Shown here: positions 36,690 to 49,026 of the stretch, piece after piece
Position numbering within the stretch: the first letter of the stretch is position 1
Layout of the letters: each line of letters starts with the position of its first letter
Origin: Phycomyces blakesleeanus NRRL 1555(-)
Taxonomy: Eukaryota > Mucoromycota > Mucoromycetes > Mucorales > Phycomycetaceae
Direction of reading: 5' to 3'
Assembly: GCF_001638985.1 (NCBI RefSeq)
Contig: NW_017265164.1
Location: 241,353-305,352, forward strand
DNA: 64,000 nt
Made by a program: the position numbers and the translations under genes
Notes under the pieces: generated by a model
What the model was told of the DNA's origin: nothing
The model's database searches: none
Seen by the model: only the letters and a program-made list of their open reading frames with translations

Positions 36690-39600
36690 ATATAGTCTTT
36701 ATCAATTAAAGTTTTTTTTTTTGATTTTTTTTCTTAGGCGGTATTCTTACTGTTGCTGATGATTTACTAAAAAACGATGGTAAGAAATTTCTTGATATGA
36801 TGGAACGCTTGGCCGAAAGAAGGATGCAGCAGGAAGAAAAGGCTGGTGTGGAACAACAGGAGGGATACTATGAAGAGGAAGAGGAAGAAGACGATGAAGA
36901 TGGAGACTATGAGGTCGAAGGCGAGGTAAGATATTCTCTCTCTCTATCTCTTTCTTCTCTTTTCTTTAAAATTATATATATATATAAACAATTGTTTATT
37001 ACCATTAATTCAATAAAGATATCTTCTTTCATTCTGCTTATATGTCTATACATTTATTTCATTTCTCTTTTTTTTTTAAAAAAAAATTACAAGTTGAAAT
37101 GGGATTTTTAGGGATGTATTTTTATTGATTTGATTTTCCTTGATGAAAATTGTACTTTCTTGTTCGTTTTTAGGATGTCAAAACAGAAGAAGAAAAGATG
37201 GAAGAAGGTCGACATATGTTCCAAATATTTGCTGCTCGCATGTTCGAACAGCGAGTCTTGACTGCCTATCGTGAAAAAGTTGCCCAAGAAAGACAGTTGT
37301 GTTTGTTAAGAGAAGAAGAAGAAGAACAGAGACAACGGGAAGAGCGTGAACGGAAGAAACAAATTGAGAAAGAGCGTAAAAGAGAACATCGGCGGTAAGC
37401 AACAGTTAATGTAATGTAGGAGTTAGATTAGGTTTCTGTGTATGTATGAGTATATATGTGTGCGTACATACATAAATACATACATATGTACGTGCGTAAA
37501 TGATTGCTTTATATATATATATATATGTGTGTGTGTATAAATTTAATTGCCTTTTATTTATTTAATTAATTAATTTTAGGCAGATCAAACAACAGCAAGA
37601 AGCAGAACGATTGGCAAAAGAAGTCGAGCGTAAGAAAGAAGAAGCAATTGCCAAAGCAGAGGCCGAACGACTTTTGGCTGAAGAACGCCGACGAAAAGAA
37701 CAAGAAAGGGTTCGTAAAGAAGAAGAAAGACGTCAAAGGGAAGAAGTTAGACTACGACGAGAAGAGGAAAGACGAAGACGTCTAAAAGAAGAACGTGAAA
37801 AGGCTGCAGCCGAAAGGGAACGGAAGCGTAAAGAAAAGGAAGAACAAGATAAGCGTGATTTGGCAGAAAAAGAATTGCGTGATCAGGCCGAGCGTAAACG
37901 ACGTGCATTAGCTGAAAAGGCCAGACGAGAAGCGGTCGCTGCTCGAAAAGCGCTTGAGCAAAAGGAAGCCCGAGAGCGAGAAGAAGAAGAGCGATTGAAA
38001 TCTCAAGACGAAATCGAATGTTTATTAAGCAAGGCATTCTACCTTCCCCCACTTGAACCTGCAAACACAACCACAACCACAACTACAGCTGCACATGTAC
38101 CTGCACCTACAGCAACTTGTAACTCGGGGTCTCCTCCGTTACCGCAGACATCATTGTTTAACATGGGCGATGAAACTAGACATCAGGTTTTGATAGACAC
38201 ACTTGTTGGGTCATCCAGTAATACGACACAAAGAGGGGGTATATTTGGAGACTATACCCTGTCCACACCCCCCAGTCGGCATGTACCGGTTACTAACCTT
38301 TCATTTATTCCTGGATCGGTGGCTACGCATGGGATTGGAGTTGGGATTGGGATTGGTATGCATTTATTGCTTTTTGTTTTTGTTTTTGGTTTTTCATTTT
38401 TTGAATTAAATCTAACGACAATATTTTATTTATTTATTTCTTGTGCAAATAGGCGGCGGCATTGATAACAGTAGTAGTAACAGTAGTAGTAGTTGTTGTA
38501 GTAGTAGTAATCTCGCACATTCAAGCCCGGTTCCTTTTGCCATACCCGTTCCTTTGGGATACAGCTCAAGTCGGCTGCTTTCGTCTTCAGATTCCACCGC
38601 ATCGTCTGCCACAAACACAATCATCACACCTACGCCTACATCCCGCCAATCCCATACTCAAATCACACCCATTGGGCAGATGCCAAACGGCCGCCGAGCA
38701 TCCAGTGCCGCCACCAGTAGTAGTAGTAGTACGACTGGTATGCTCGGTAGTCCTGTTATCCAACGACCGACAAAACAGGCAGCGATAATGAAACCTAGCA
38801 GCAGTACTCGTACCCCGACAATGAAAAGACGATCGGCGACCTTGTCAGACACAGTTGAAGAGTCGACACATTCATTATTTTCAAACTTTTTATTTGGTGA
38901 GCCGAGTAATCGAGGTAAGAGATGGTTCATACAATAAATTTGAAATTGAAACTTAAAAGAGAAAGGCTAATATATCTTCTTCTTCTTTTTTTCTCTCTTT
39001 GGGCTTACTAGGTAATACAAGCACATCTGCAGGATCTTTACAGTATGAGCGAACCGCTAGAGGACAATGGATCCAGGACCATATACCATTAGATCGAAGG
39101 TTTTCAAATGACAGCGGTTTGGTATGGACAAATGGCTGGACAGCATCTTCAGTATTATCTGACAATGTACACGGTAAACTGTTTGGAGATGCCTTGGTAA
39201 TGTTGAATTCCTTCCGATACAAATATTAAATCAACAATATAATATAACATAATAGCAATAATAGCAATAATCATAATCATAATTATCATCAACATAATAA
39301 TAGCCATAACAATATTAATATTAATAATAAAAACAGTTAATAATTACTGTTAAAAAAAAAGATAGAAAGTTACTTTATTGACATTTATTCATTTTTATTT
39401 GTCTGTTTTTACCCATCTTATCCCTATATATATATATATATATATACTTCTTTGCTATCTATCTATCTATCTACATTCTTTTTCCAAAAAAATAATAGCC
39501 TGATAGAAATGCCCACACCCTTGAGCGAGCCTGGGTTGCCTACCAGAAACTAGAGGAAATCATTCCAGCAAAGTACTATGCAGGCCCTTCGAATCTCTAT

Positions 39601-39858
39601 ACCCTCACACAGCTGCACCTGATGATTTGTGATCTATACGTTGATTATCACATCGAAGCGCGTGAGCTTTATGAAGCCATTCACTCCTCACCTCAGAGCG
39701 GATTCCAATGTTTCAATCACCCACAGCACGGAATTGTAGTATTGTATGAACCAAGTCGTCGGGCCAATATCAGAAGTCCATATGCTGTCTCATCCATACC
39801 TCCATTCTCACCACGTTCTTTACCTCATCAAAGAGCCTTTTCTCCTTTAGGTGATTGA
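35361..39858 (+). CDS. NST1: Nst1 family stress-response protein
   Basis: Nst1 proteins influence salt tolerance in yeast and associate with mRNA-processing bodies; they are largely charged coiled coil. Eight exons: 35361-35794, 36108-36649, 36738-36925, 37174-37394, 37580-38355, 38453-38914, 39012-39196 and 39499-39858; 1055 aa, all in frame. N terminus: Asn/His repeats, a poly-Lys patch, then the conserved core [33 protein letters not shown] and [20 protein letters not shown]. An extremely acidic run spans about residues 198-281, followed by [15 protein letters not shown] and a long Glu/Arg/Lys coiled coil (about 500-650) as in other Nst1 proteins. The Ser/Thr-rich C-terminal half ends with a globular part ([20 protein letters not shown]). 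The start lies directly after a T-rich promoter; an upstream in-frame Met (35316) is judged 5' UTR. Confidence 0.93.
36240..36515. repeat. GAA/GAT-rich coding tract for the Nst1 acidic region
   Basis: Imperfect GAA, GAC, GAT and GAG triplets encode about 80 nearly uninterrupted Asp/Glu residues. The antisense reads as a long serine run, a shadow ORF. Confidence 0.85.
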
Positions 39859-40429
39859 TTAGATTTTGTGTTTTTGGGTTTTTTTTTAAAACACAGCATT
39901 AATTCAACTCCAAAAAAAAATAAAGAAAAGAAATCAACGTCCCAGATACCAGTTTTTCTATTTCAATTCCTATTCTTTGCAATAATAATATTATTATTTT
40001 TTACACACACACACATACAACACACATACATTATACCAACATAAATTTAAAATAAAAATATAGATAAGATATTGAACCAATTATTCGTTTTTCTCAATAA
40101 CAAGAAAAGATTCCTATTTATGTTGTTGTTTTAAAAGAAATATCCATATATATTTTTTTCCTTGTTCTTCTTATTCTTTCAAGCAGGTAAATTTGTGATA
40201 AAAACAAACAAACAACAACAACAAAAAAAAAGAGAGAGAGAGAGAGAGAGAAAGGAAATTTTGAGACTATGATACAAAGCGAAGATAAATACAAGGACAA
40301 TAAACAAGAAAGATTGGAGATAAAGAAAAAAGAAAAGAAAAAAAAAGTGTGTGTGTGTGTGGCGAAAGAATATAATTAAAAGAAGAATGATTTTTTTGGA
40401 TTTTGATTTTTTTTTTTGGAAACTTCCTT
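39859..40429. other. Convergent spacer Nst1 / Def1
   Basis: 3' flanks of two convergent genes. AT-rich with CA repeats (40002-40022), an AGAG run (40230-40253) and GTGTG repeats (40348-40361). No gene supported. Confidence 0.7.
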
Positions 40430-40445
40430 TTATTGGTTCCAATAT

Positions 40446-40477
<32 letters not shown>

Positions 40478-42468
40478 GCGACCAGCTGAAGGAGGTTGAG
40501 TCTGGGGTTGAGGATGCTGCTGGTACTGTTGAGGGTACTGCTGATAAGAGAACATCTGGGGTTGTCCAAAGTAGTTGGGGTTACCCATTTGATGATATTG
40601 CTGTTGCTGCTGTTGCTGCTGTTGCTGCTGCTGTTGCTGTTGTTGCTGCTGAGTCTGTTGAGCCTGCTGAGTAGGCTGCTGATGCTGGGGATTGGCCATG
40701 TGGCCTTGCTGTGGGGTAGTTCCACTTGCATTCACGGCTCCGTTTGACTTGTCGTACTTGGTCGATGTCTGGGGAACCTGAGCCTGCTGTGCCTGTGTCT
40801 GGGGCTGTTGGCCTTGACCCTGACCCTGACCTTGAGCTTGAGGTTGTTGACCCTGCTGAGGTTGCTGTTGACCCTGCTGCTGTTGTTGCTGAAGACTCAA
40901 GAATCCCTGGAGTTGAGGGTTGGTGCTATATGATGACTTATGGTAATCATGAAGTCCACCGGCACTGGCACCAGCACCGGCACCGTTACCACCAAGGTGT
41001 TGCTGCAGACCACTCATGTCGTCGTATCCAGTCTGGGATTGGCTGTAGAGATGCTGAGAGTGGGTAGCGTAAGGAGATCCAGCATAAGGCGAAGAAGGCT
41101 TTGCGGAGTGTTGTTGGTACATGCTAGGGTACATGCTCTTATTCATAAAGGGCTGGCCGTAAGCAGACTGCTGGTAACCACTGTACTGGTTAGGCATGTA
41201 ATAGTACTGGTAGTAAGGCAAGTTGGTCGGGTACATCTGAGCCTGTTGAGGGATAGCGTTTTGGTTGGCAGCAGTAGAGTGCTGGCTAGTACCATCCTGA
41301 CCGTACTTGTCTCTGGCCTGGTAAGTGCTTGCAGAAGTAACAGAAGGAGAGTGGCTGAATGCGGCAGGATCGTAGTAACCCTTTATTGTTATAAATCCAC
41401 GCAAACATAATTAGTACGACATAAGAAAGTGCACGCCTATTATATACAATCGAGAATCCAATACACAGACCAACACATTATTTCTCTCTCTCTCTCTCTT
41501 TCACTCTTTTCTCGTTATCTCCCTCTCTTTTTTTTACCATTGCAGCGGCAGCTCTCTGGGCTTCACTTCCGTAGATGCTGTAGTCTGGGAGATTACCAGT
41601 CATGGGGTTCATGCCAAAACCAGAAATACCAGTGGGAGGCTGGTTGGGCAAGTAAGAGCTGTAGGCAGAAGTGAGATGATCCATACCACCGAATTGCTGT
41701 TGTTGCTGCTGCTGCTGTTGAGGGATATGGGGATGAGATTGCTGTTGGGCCTGGGCTTGAGCCAAAGCTTGAGCTTGTGCCTGGGCAGCAGCCTGGGCCT
41801 GAGCTTGTGCGGCAGCTTGTGCGGCAGCCTGAGCTTGAGCAGCGGCCTGAACTTGAGCAGCAGCGGCGGCGGCAGCGGCGGCGGCCTGTGCAGCCTGTGC
41901 CTGCTGCTGTTGTTGAGCTTGTTGCTGTGCTTGAGCGGCAGCAGCAGCTTGAGCAGCCTGTGCCTGTGCTTGTGCCTGTGCCTGTGCAGCAGCAGCAGCG
42001 GCAGCGGCTTGTTGCTGTGCTTGAGTGGTAGCAGCTTGGGCCTGTGTGGTACTCGAGCTAGATTGAGTAGACTGAGTTGTAGCGTGGGTCTGGGGTTGAG
42101 GGGAGGTTGATTGGGTAACTTGGATGACTTCTTCTTTAAGGTATGAGACGGTGGGAGTAAATGGTGCTTCGGCAGATTTTTGGGCGCTTGGAGAAGAGGC
42201 TCCAGCCTCAGCAGAAGCATCTTCCGAAGATGGTGCTTGTGTCTGTGTTTCGGGTTCTTTTGCAGGAGATGATTGTATCGATGTCGTGGTCTGGGTTTCA
42301 GGCTGACTAAGGGTGGGTTTGTAAGAGAAGGTAAAAGAACAAAAGAACAAAAAAAAGGGGGGATTACGCAATATACATATAGTAATGTCTTTTAGTATAC
42401 ATGATCCAATTTCTGCACACAATTCTCTTTACTTTTTTTTAAAAAAAAATAAAGAAGTAAAACAAACT

Positions 42469-42521
<53 letters not shown>

Positions 42522-44249
42522 GTACATGCTATTATGATACTTACATTGATTCCTCCACTGGCAAAGAGATGATCTCGATTGACTTTCCAGTAACTTCTAA
42601 ACCCTCATCTTCTTCCAAACTCAGACTACCAAACTTCACACCGACAGTTGCCAGTGTAGCACTGTTACTGGGCAAAACTACTGGTTCCTCTTGCTTCAAG
42701 CGGCGTACATTATGCTTGCTCTTGTTAAAGACAGGCTCTTCTACCGGTTCTGGTTCTTCCTGTTCTTTCTCGGGTTCTTCTTGCTTAAGCTCTGGCTCGG
42801 AGGGAATGGGATCACTTGACCATCCATCCGCTGCTGGATTCTGCTCATCTACTACGGATGAGCTCCATTCGTCTTCTTTTTCTTTTTCTTCCTTCTTTGG
42901 TTCTGGTTTGGGTTGTGTCCTATACGCACAGAGTAGAAAAATAATAATATACGCAAACACACATACGCACACACATAACCAATAAATTATTAAATATATA
43001 TACACATATAACATATATATAAAAGAAAAACACATACTTTAACAAACTTGCCCAAGTCTTGGGTTGTTCTATGGGGGCACTTTGTTCAGATACGGACTTA
43101 GGTTCAGGAGCGGGAGGTTCGGTAGAAGATGAGGAGGAAGCGGCGGTTGTGGTTGTGGTAGTGGTTGTTGTTGTGGCAGTGGTACTGGAAGTAGCGTTCC
43201 AAGAGGAGGTTGAGGATGCCCATTCAGTGGACGAAGTGATCTTTGCGTCCCAGCCAGACGCGTCTTCCTGTGCTGGTTCTTCTGGGGTGTCATGCTTGGG
43301 TGTGGAAGCAATCGAAGCCCATGAACCACCATTGTCAGTCGTTGGATAGGTAGAAGGCTTTGTTGGTCTTGGCCATGCGGCTGTTTGAGTAGCTGGTTTG
43401 TTTGTACGAGCTGGCTTTGGTCCTATATAGAAGAAGAGAAAGATACGCATTAGACTATCTGTTCACAGTTTTGTAAATATATAATTATATATGTATATCC
43501 TCTTCTTGTATACAGACACACACACACACACACACACACGCAGCACTTTGTTCCCTGTCTCCTTTTATTCTCTCTCTCTCTTTTTTAATGAATATTCACA
43601 AAGTATTTTGGTGTTTTTGGTGTTGTTGTTGCTGTTGCTGCCATAGTTGTTCTCACGGTGTATAATACAATTCAATGGTATTATTTATATATATTTATAT
43701 ATAGTTTACCTCTTCCGCTAGACTTGGTCTTGTCATTAAATCCTCTTGCAGGAGGACGGTCGTGCTCGGTTCTCTGATATGAAGTAGAGACTTGGGCTGA
43801 TGCGACATTGGTCGGCTGCTTTGCCTTTTGTCCATTCTTTGACTTTTTTGTCTTGACTTCACCCCATTGGCTTGCATGGCCTAAAATAAATAAAGAAAGA
43901 AAGAAAGAAAAGGTTTTATTTTAGAAGAAGAAAGAATTAAGATTGTGGTGCAAAGACCAAAATAAAAGAAAGAAGTAAAAACGCGCGTTTCAAGTAATTA
44001 TTATTGTTATTATTAATATTATTAGTATTCTTTACCTTCACTGATGCGGTCAATTGTCAATACAAGATCACCATCTGCATCTTCGATAGCAAACAAAAGG
44101 TCATCGTCTGTCCAGTCAGTGAATAGTTCTTTAAGAGTAGATAGCTGGGAGCCGTATTTAGACTTGAGTTTCTTAAAGTCGTTTTGTTCAGTAGTTGCGG
44201 CCCGTCCTTTGGCACCTGTCGATTGTGTTCGTGTTTCGTATGAAGTCAT
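40430..44249 (-). CDS. DEF1: Def1-like RNA polymerase II degradation factor
   Basis: Def1 promotes ubiquitylation and removal of RNA polymerase II stalled at DNA damage; its N-terminal CUE domain binds ubiquitin-like folds and its long Gln-rich tail is processed by the proteasome. Six exons: 44036-44249, 43710-43880, 43038-43422, 42545-42919, 41538-42306 and 40430-41380; 954 aa (yeast 738), in frame throughout. CUE domain at about residues 27-72 ([20 protein letters not shown], then [16 protein letters not shown]). Then a basic, Thr/Ser-rich and acidic low-complexity region with the block [16 protein letters not shown], followed by exon 5, rich in Ala-Gln repeats, and exon 6, rich in Gln, Tyr and Pro (20-residue-class poly-Q). 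Start is the first ATG of the CUE exon. The C terminus ends YWNQ. Converges with Nst1; its promoter lies in a TA/TG-rich spacer. Confidence 0.93.
40595..40660. repeat. CTG/TTG (coding CAG/CAA) poly-Gln tract in Def1
   Basis: Interrupted CAG/CAA run on the coding strand, the longest pure Gln run of the protein; a second one lies at about 40445-40480, and Ala-Gln repeats at about 41745-42035 derive from GCC/GCA-CAG/CAA hexamers. Confidence 0.85.
42486..42521. repeat. CA dinucleotide microsatellite in Def1 intron 4
   Basis: About 17 CA units in the intron between Def1 exons 4 and 5. A T8-A9 junction tract sits in the same intron at 42433-42449. Confidence 0.85.
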
Positions 44250-44574
44250 GGTATTATTTTGGTTTTTCTAAACAAGTTTATAGATGAAAGAAATAAAAGG
44301 GAAAACCCCGAGTAAGAAATAGGGAGTTGATGTTTTTATATAATATGTATGTATATTAAGATATATATATATATATATATTAATATATTAATATGTACGT
44401 ATAGATGTATGTATGTATGTGTGTATAGAAAATATGAAAGTGTATTTAGGTGACGAAACTTGTATAACTACACACACACATACGCATACACATGTCTATA
44501 TATATGTGTGTGTGTGTGCAATATTATTCGTATTTATATACTTGATATCTATATCTATATGCGTAGGCGTATGC

Positions 44575-44613
<39 letters not shown>

Positions 44614-44940
44614 GTGTGTGTGTATTTACGTTGTTGTTTTAACGGGAAAGGTCTTTCTTTTTTTTCTCAATCTCTTCTTGCCAAAAAAAAATTGAAGATG
44701 AGTCAAGGGCTTGATGAGCTGATGCGAAAGAAGAACAAGGAAAAAAAAAGGGAGGATAGGAAAAGGAAGAAGTAGTAGTAAAAGAAGAACAAAAAGGAAA
44801 AAAAAAATCAAAACAAAAATTAACTCTATATTTCGGGCTTAACAAATTATACAAATGTTTTTTCTACTATAAAAACCCATGGGCTCCCAAAGGAAAGCTA
44901 ATCGGGTGTTCAAGTCCTTTGAGACTAGATGATGGTTTTC
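44250..44940. other. Spacer between the NIPA-like stop and Def1 start
   Basis: Holds the Def1 promoter on the right-to-left strand. Contains TA runs (44361-44380 and 44576-44610), TG runs (44506-44519, 44611-44622), TATC repeats near 44546-44560 and a lysine-coding micro-ORF at 44698-44775. No other gene-like content. Confidence 0.65.
44698..44775 (+). CDS. Possible 25-residue lysine-rich micro-ORF
   Basis: ATG-initiated frame reading MSQGLDELMRKKNKEKKR and then KREDRKRKK-type basic residues before a TAG. Nothing supports expression; it could be chance from the A/G-rich stretch. Confidence 0.15.
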   Translation: MSQGLDELMRKKNKEKKREDRKRKK

Positions 44941-46570
44941 TTACATGCAAGACACACCTTGTCGTTTGGCCAGCAAACGCGTCGTCTCTGTCGCGTCATG
45001 CTCTTGTTCTTGTACAACAGCAACACTAGCAATAGGGTTCACACACCATGACAAGAATACCACTCCAACAACTGTCAATGATACTCCCACCAAAACACAC
45101 ACGAGCTGCCACCATTGTAAGCGGTCCCATTGGTCGTAATAAACCAGCCCATTAAACAGCGTTGACACATTAAACGCACAAAAGGAGAGCGGCACCAGCA
45201 TCACGGTGTCACACAGTCTCAAACCCTTGTTGAGATAGAATAACTTTTGTACAATAAAATAAATATATATTTACACATAAAATAAAATGGAACAAGAGAC
45301 ATCTTGCATATTTTTTCTTTTTTCTTTTTTCACAAAAGCAAAGCCAGATGTCTTGTTCCATTTTGGTTTCCAATTGATTTTTTTCTGACTGACCATCTTA
45401 CACATTATCTTACCTGTAATATGGCAGTAATGACCATCATTGCCAGTAATATCCATGTGAGTGCATACTGGAGCTGGTTTTCCTTGTAAACGACGGTGAG
45501 GATGATCAACTCAACCCCGCTTTTGGCAAACAGCAAACTCTGACTGCTCACACAGCCCCCAAGAATACCATAACTAAAATAAGATAAAAATACAAATATC
45601 GTATGAATTCACAAGCAAATCAACCAATCACAGAAAATTGACTCGTTCTTGTTTCGCTCTACTAAAATATGTGTGTATATTTATATTTACATTTATATTA
45701 TTACTATTACTATTTTATTACCTCATGCCAATATATGTCTTTAGATCCACTAATCCTAATGATCGGATACCCAAAAGTCGCTTCGAAGGTGGCCATTCAT
45801 CCAAATCAAGAGAACCATACCGATAATCGAGATATTGTGTTATTAGCATCATTAACAACAACCCTGACTCTAGGATGCCAAAATAGATTATAAAGGTAGG
45901 CCTTTTGTATAATAGAATCAAATCGTCCAGGCTGTGGTTAGGTTCATTAATGATCCCAAAGAATCCAACCAACAGTGCACCGGTGACAATTAACATCGTA
46001 CCTTTTATACATATAGATATATACACATTATATACATATATATACAAATATATACACACATACAAAAAAAAAGAGATATATAAAAAAAAATTAAGCTTTT
46101 TTTTTTCTGGATTGTTTTTCAATGGTTACCATAGCAACGAATTATTGAAATATAGGTCATTCAAATATGTTCAATTCAATTCGATTTTCTGGTTTTTTTT
46201 CTTCTTCTTTTTCTTCTTTACCTAGTATGCTTCTTTGGGTCAATGGATCTCCCAGGACTAGTCTAGCTGCGACGGTGTTAAAGACAAGATTCATGGCACC
46301 AATCGGAGCCAGTATGACGATAGGTAGGTATCCGATCGAAAACACAGAGCCAATGATATTCGCGACCATGTATGATCCAAATGCAGCCACCCAGAGCGGT
46401 CGTTTGTAAGCACTTATCCGCAGTTCTTTCGGAAACAAATCATTGAGTATGTGAGACTTGCGTTGATAGGCCATTGAAAAAGCTTGGATGAGGTTCGTTA
46501 TCACTGAAACTCCAAGGCCGATCCAAAAGGACATTGTGTATTGAGATTCTAATGTTGAGATTACGGACAT
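44941..46570 (-). CDS. NIPA/DUF803-family membrane transporter
   Basis: NIPA-like proteins (drug/metabolite transporter superfamily) carry Mg2+ or related divalent cations across endosomal or plasma membranes. Exons 46222-46570, 45722-46001, 45414-45573 and 44941-45243 give 363 aa in frame. Several hydrophobic helices are visible: FWIGLGVSVITNLIQAF, GSYMVANIIGSVFSIGYL, APIGAMNLVFNTVAAR, MLIVTGALLVGFFGII, FIIYFGILESGLLLMMLI, then SYGILGGCVSSQSLLFAKSG, IDs of the DUF803 core, WILLAMMVITAIL, VPLSFCAFNVSTLF and LVGVSLTVVGVVFLSW. The GILGGCVSSQSLLFAKSG block and the NEPNHSLDDL loop are characteristic. The start is the first Met of exon 1 (a second Met 12 codons later precedes the first helix). The C-terminal tail is short and hydrophilic. 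Substrate not provable from sequence. Confidence 0.85.
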
Positions 46571-48966
46571 TACGATCAAGCAGAAAAAAAAAATAAGAAA
46601 TAAGGAAAGTATGAGTATAGCTATATATAAAACAAGAAGAGAAGGAATAAAGAAGAGAAAAGAAAAGGAAGAGAAAAAAGAAAGAGTACTAGGGGGTTGG
46701 AATGGACAAAGTCTGATTAACCAGTAGTAGTATATCACGTGCATAGACACCTGTGCATTAAAGGGATGTCAAATAAAGCTAGGCAAAGCACAATGTGTAA
46801 AATGAAGGAAGGAGAGATGTAAGTTGGGAATATGAGCGCATTCTGTGCAAAGGGGGAGTATTTAAAGACCATACTTAAAAGCCTGGTGCATTGAACAGTA
46901 TTCTTATTTTACTTTATTTCTATATACGTATTAGACACACGTATGGACTGGTATTAAGACATTTCTTTTGACAATGACAACATGTCTATTTTGTGTAATT
47001 TGTCTTTCAGAAGTGGGAAAATAATAAGCTAGGAAACTAGAATTCATTTGTTAATATTAATGGCAGCCTTTGAATATCCTTTATATACTTGACACAAATA
47101 TTCATAAAAATAAACGGATATTAATTGATAGAGAAATTATTTTGATATCAATATCCAATTACTGAATATTGATTCCAACTTCGTCCAATATTGGCTTGGA
47201 AACAAATTATTTCAAAAAAGGAGGAAAGCCTGTGAACCTATAGTTTGCAATATCAACTCTCCTTTGATAATACACAGTTTGACAAATGAATTCAAACATG
47301 TTTCTGACTAGGTTGGATTGACACCTTTTGTATGTAACAATATATACATTTTGACAGATCTATAAATACTAATATTAATCCAAAAAATTGAAACACTCAA
47401 CACATAATTGGGTGGTCCAAAAAAATAATAAGAAAATGAGATGGATCTCTTTTTATTTCAGAATTTTGACAATTCGATTTCCAAGCACAGTACCACAAAA
47501 GGGCGTCCATGATTCTAATAGAATGAAAATATGACGACAAGATTTTGTACGTTTGCCAACAATTGGTTTGACAATTATACACGAGGCTGTGAGAAAAAAA
47601 AGTGTTTCATTGATTATTATTATTATTTTGTAGTAATAAAAATAGTTTATCAGATGACTGAAGATATTCAATTCTTATTAATTCATTATTAGTATCGTGC
47701 ATTTCTTATTATCATTTAGCATTAATATAGATTTGAAATGTTCAAAAATATATGTTGATATTTTTTAGATACTTCTTATATTTATCTTACTTTACAGTGT
47801 AAGCATTGATCGAATCTGATTGACTTGTAATATATATATATATTAAAAGGAAATTTCAATACCGACAACAAGAATAATAATGAATGACTGGTCAGGATTT
47901 ATATATTCGATCAAGACTTACCAGTATCATTTAGATTTCCAAAACCAAAACCAAAAAAAAAAAGAAAAAAGGCGTTTCATGGCTTAATTTTATTTTCACT
48001 TTTTCAGTCTTTTCAGTCTTGGTATCATTCTAGAATAAAATCCTAAAAGCCGGCCAATTGAACCACCAATATATATAAAAGGATTCTGTGTAAAATATAG
48101 TCGTAGGACAAGAATATAAAAACCACTTTTTTTCTGGTATTTTCAGTCCTGTTATAGTCTAACCTTAACTATATCTTACATATTGGGTATTACAGGTAGC
48201 TTAAGATCTACACACTATTCAAAATCTAATAAAACAAAGATATCAAGTCAAAACGAGTATATAGATATCGTAATAATCAGCATCCCATCCTTCTGTTTTT
48301 TTTTCTTTACTAAAACTTGCAAAGATAAGACACTATATTCATTTATACGGCATTATAGCTCAAAAAACAAAAGTAGGTTTTCAATACTCACTCTTGTCTC
48401 ACCTCTCGTCTGCAATGTTCTTCTAGCATTTTTTTTTTTAAAAAAAAAAAACTTAAAATACATCACAAAATATTCTCACGCAGTAAAAAGAACGTAACTA
48501 TTTATCAAAAGTCATATTGGATATACCCGGTTATAACCAGGTCGGAAAATTCTCTCTTCATATTACAACATCTGCAAATTGAATAGCACAGGTTAACCTC
48601 TCCGAAATATTACCATCAGGTCTTAATTGATAAATTATATACCAAAAGCCCAAGACAAAAGTAAGGAAGATATTACACGAATGATGTTCAGATAGTAAGA
48701 AAACATGTTCTCCAAAATAAATATATTAGCTCATCTAGAATGATTTATAAGAAAAGTCATAGAATCATAAAGACTTTTTGTAATACTATCTTTAAAGACC
48801 ATGTCAAGTTAAATTCAGTATTAGAGAGCAAAGATATGGACAAGTATTAGAAGTGTACTTAAACTTTTCAAGATATTACCGGAAACACAAAGAATATACC
48901 TTTGATAACACTCTTCAGATAATTCTTAAGAGTGAATCTCTTCTTTTTCTGTGATATTATCTAACT
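46571..48966. other. AT-rich gene desert, part 1
   Basis: Upstream flank of the NIPA-like gene and beyond. Composition turns markedly AT-rich. ORFs at 47397-47671 and 48183-48497 show low-complexity, stop-bounded frames with no family resemblance. A T11-A12 tract lies at 48429-48451. No gene supported. Confidence 0.6.
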
Positions 48967-49026
48967 GCTGTTTACACGGACGGATCATTTAAAGCTTTCC
49001 GAGATGGATCCTATTTCTTTTTAGCT
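48967..49026 (+). mobile_element. Trace of a retroelement RNase H motif
   Basis: One frame reads AVYTDGSFKAFRDGSYFFLA. YTDGS is the hallmark of the first catalytic Asp region of RNase H domains in LINE-type and LTR retroelements. Flanking frames are broken by stops, so only a decayed relic is visible; the match rests on one short motif. Confidence 0.35.

Noticed and set aside
41609..42220. Leu/His/Pro-rich 203-codon ORF and plus-strand Leu/Ser ORFs
   Set aside because: Frame shadows of the Def1 Ala-Gln repeat exon.
44413..44642. Plus-strand ORFs rich in Tyr-Ile and Cys-Val
   Set aside because: TA/TG microsatellite translations in the Def1 promoter spacer.
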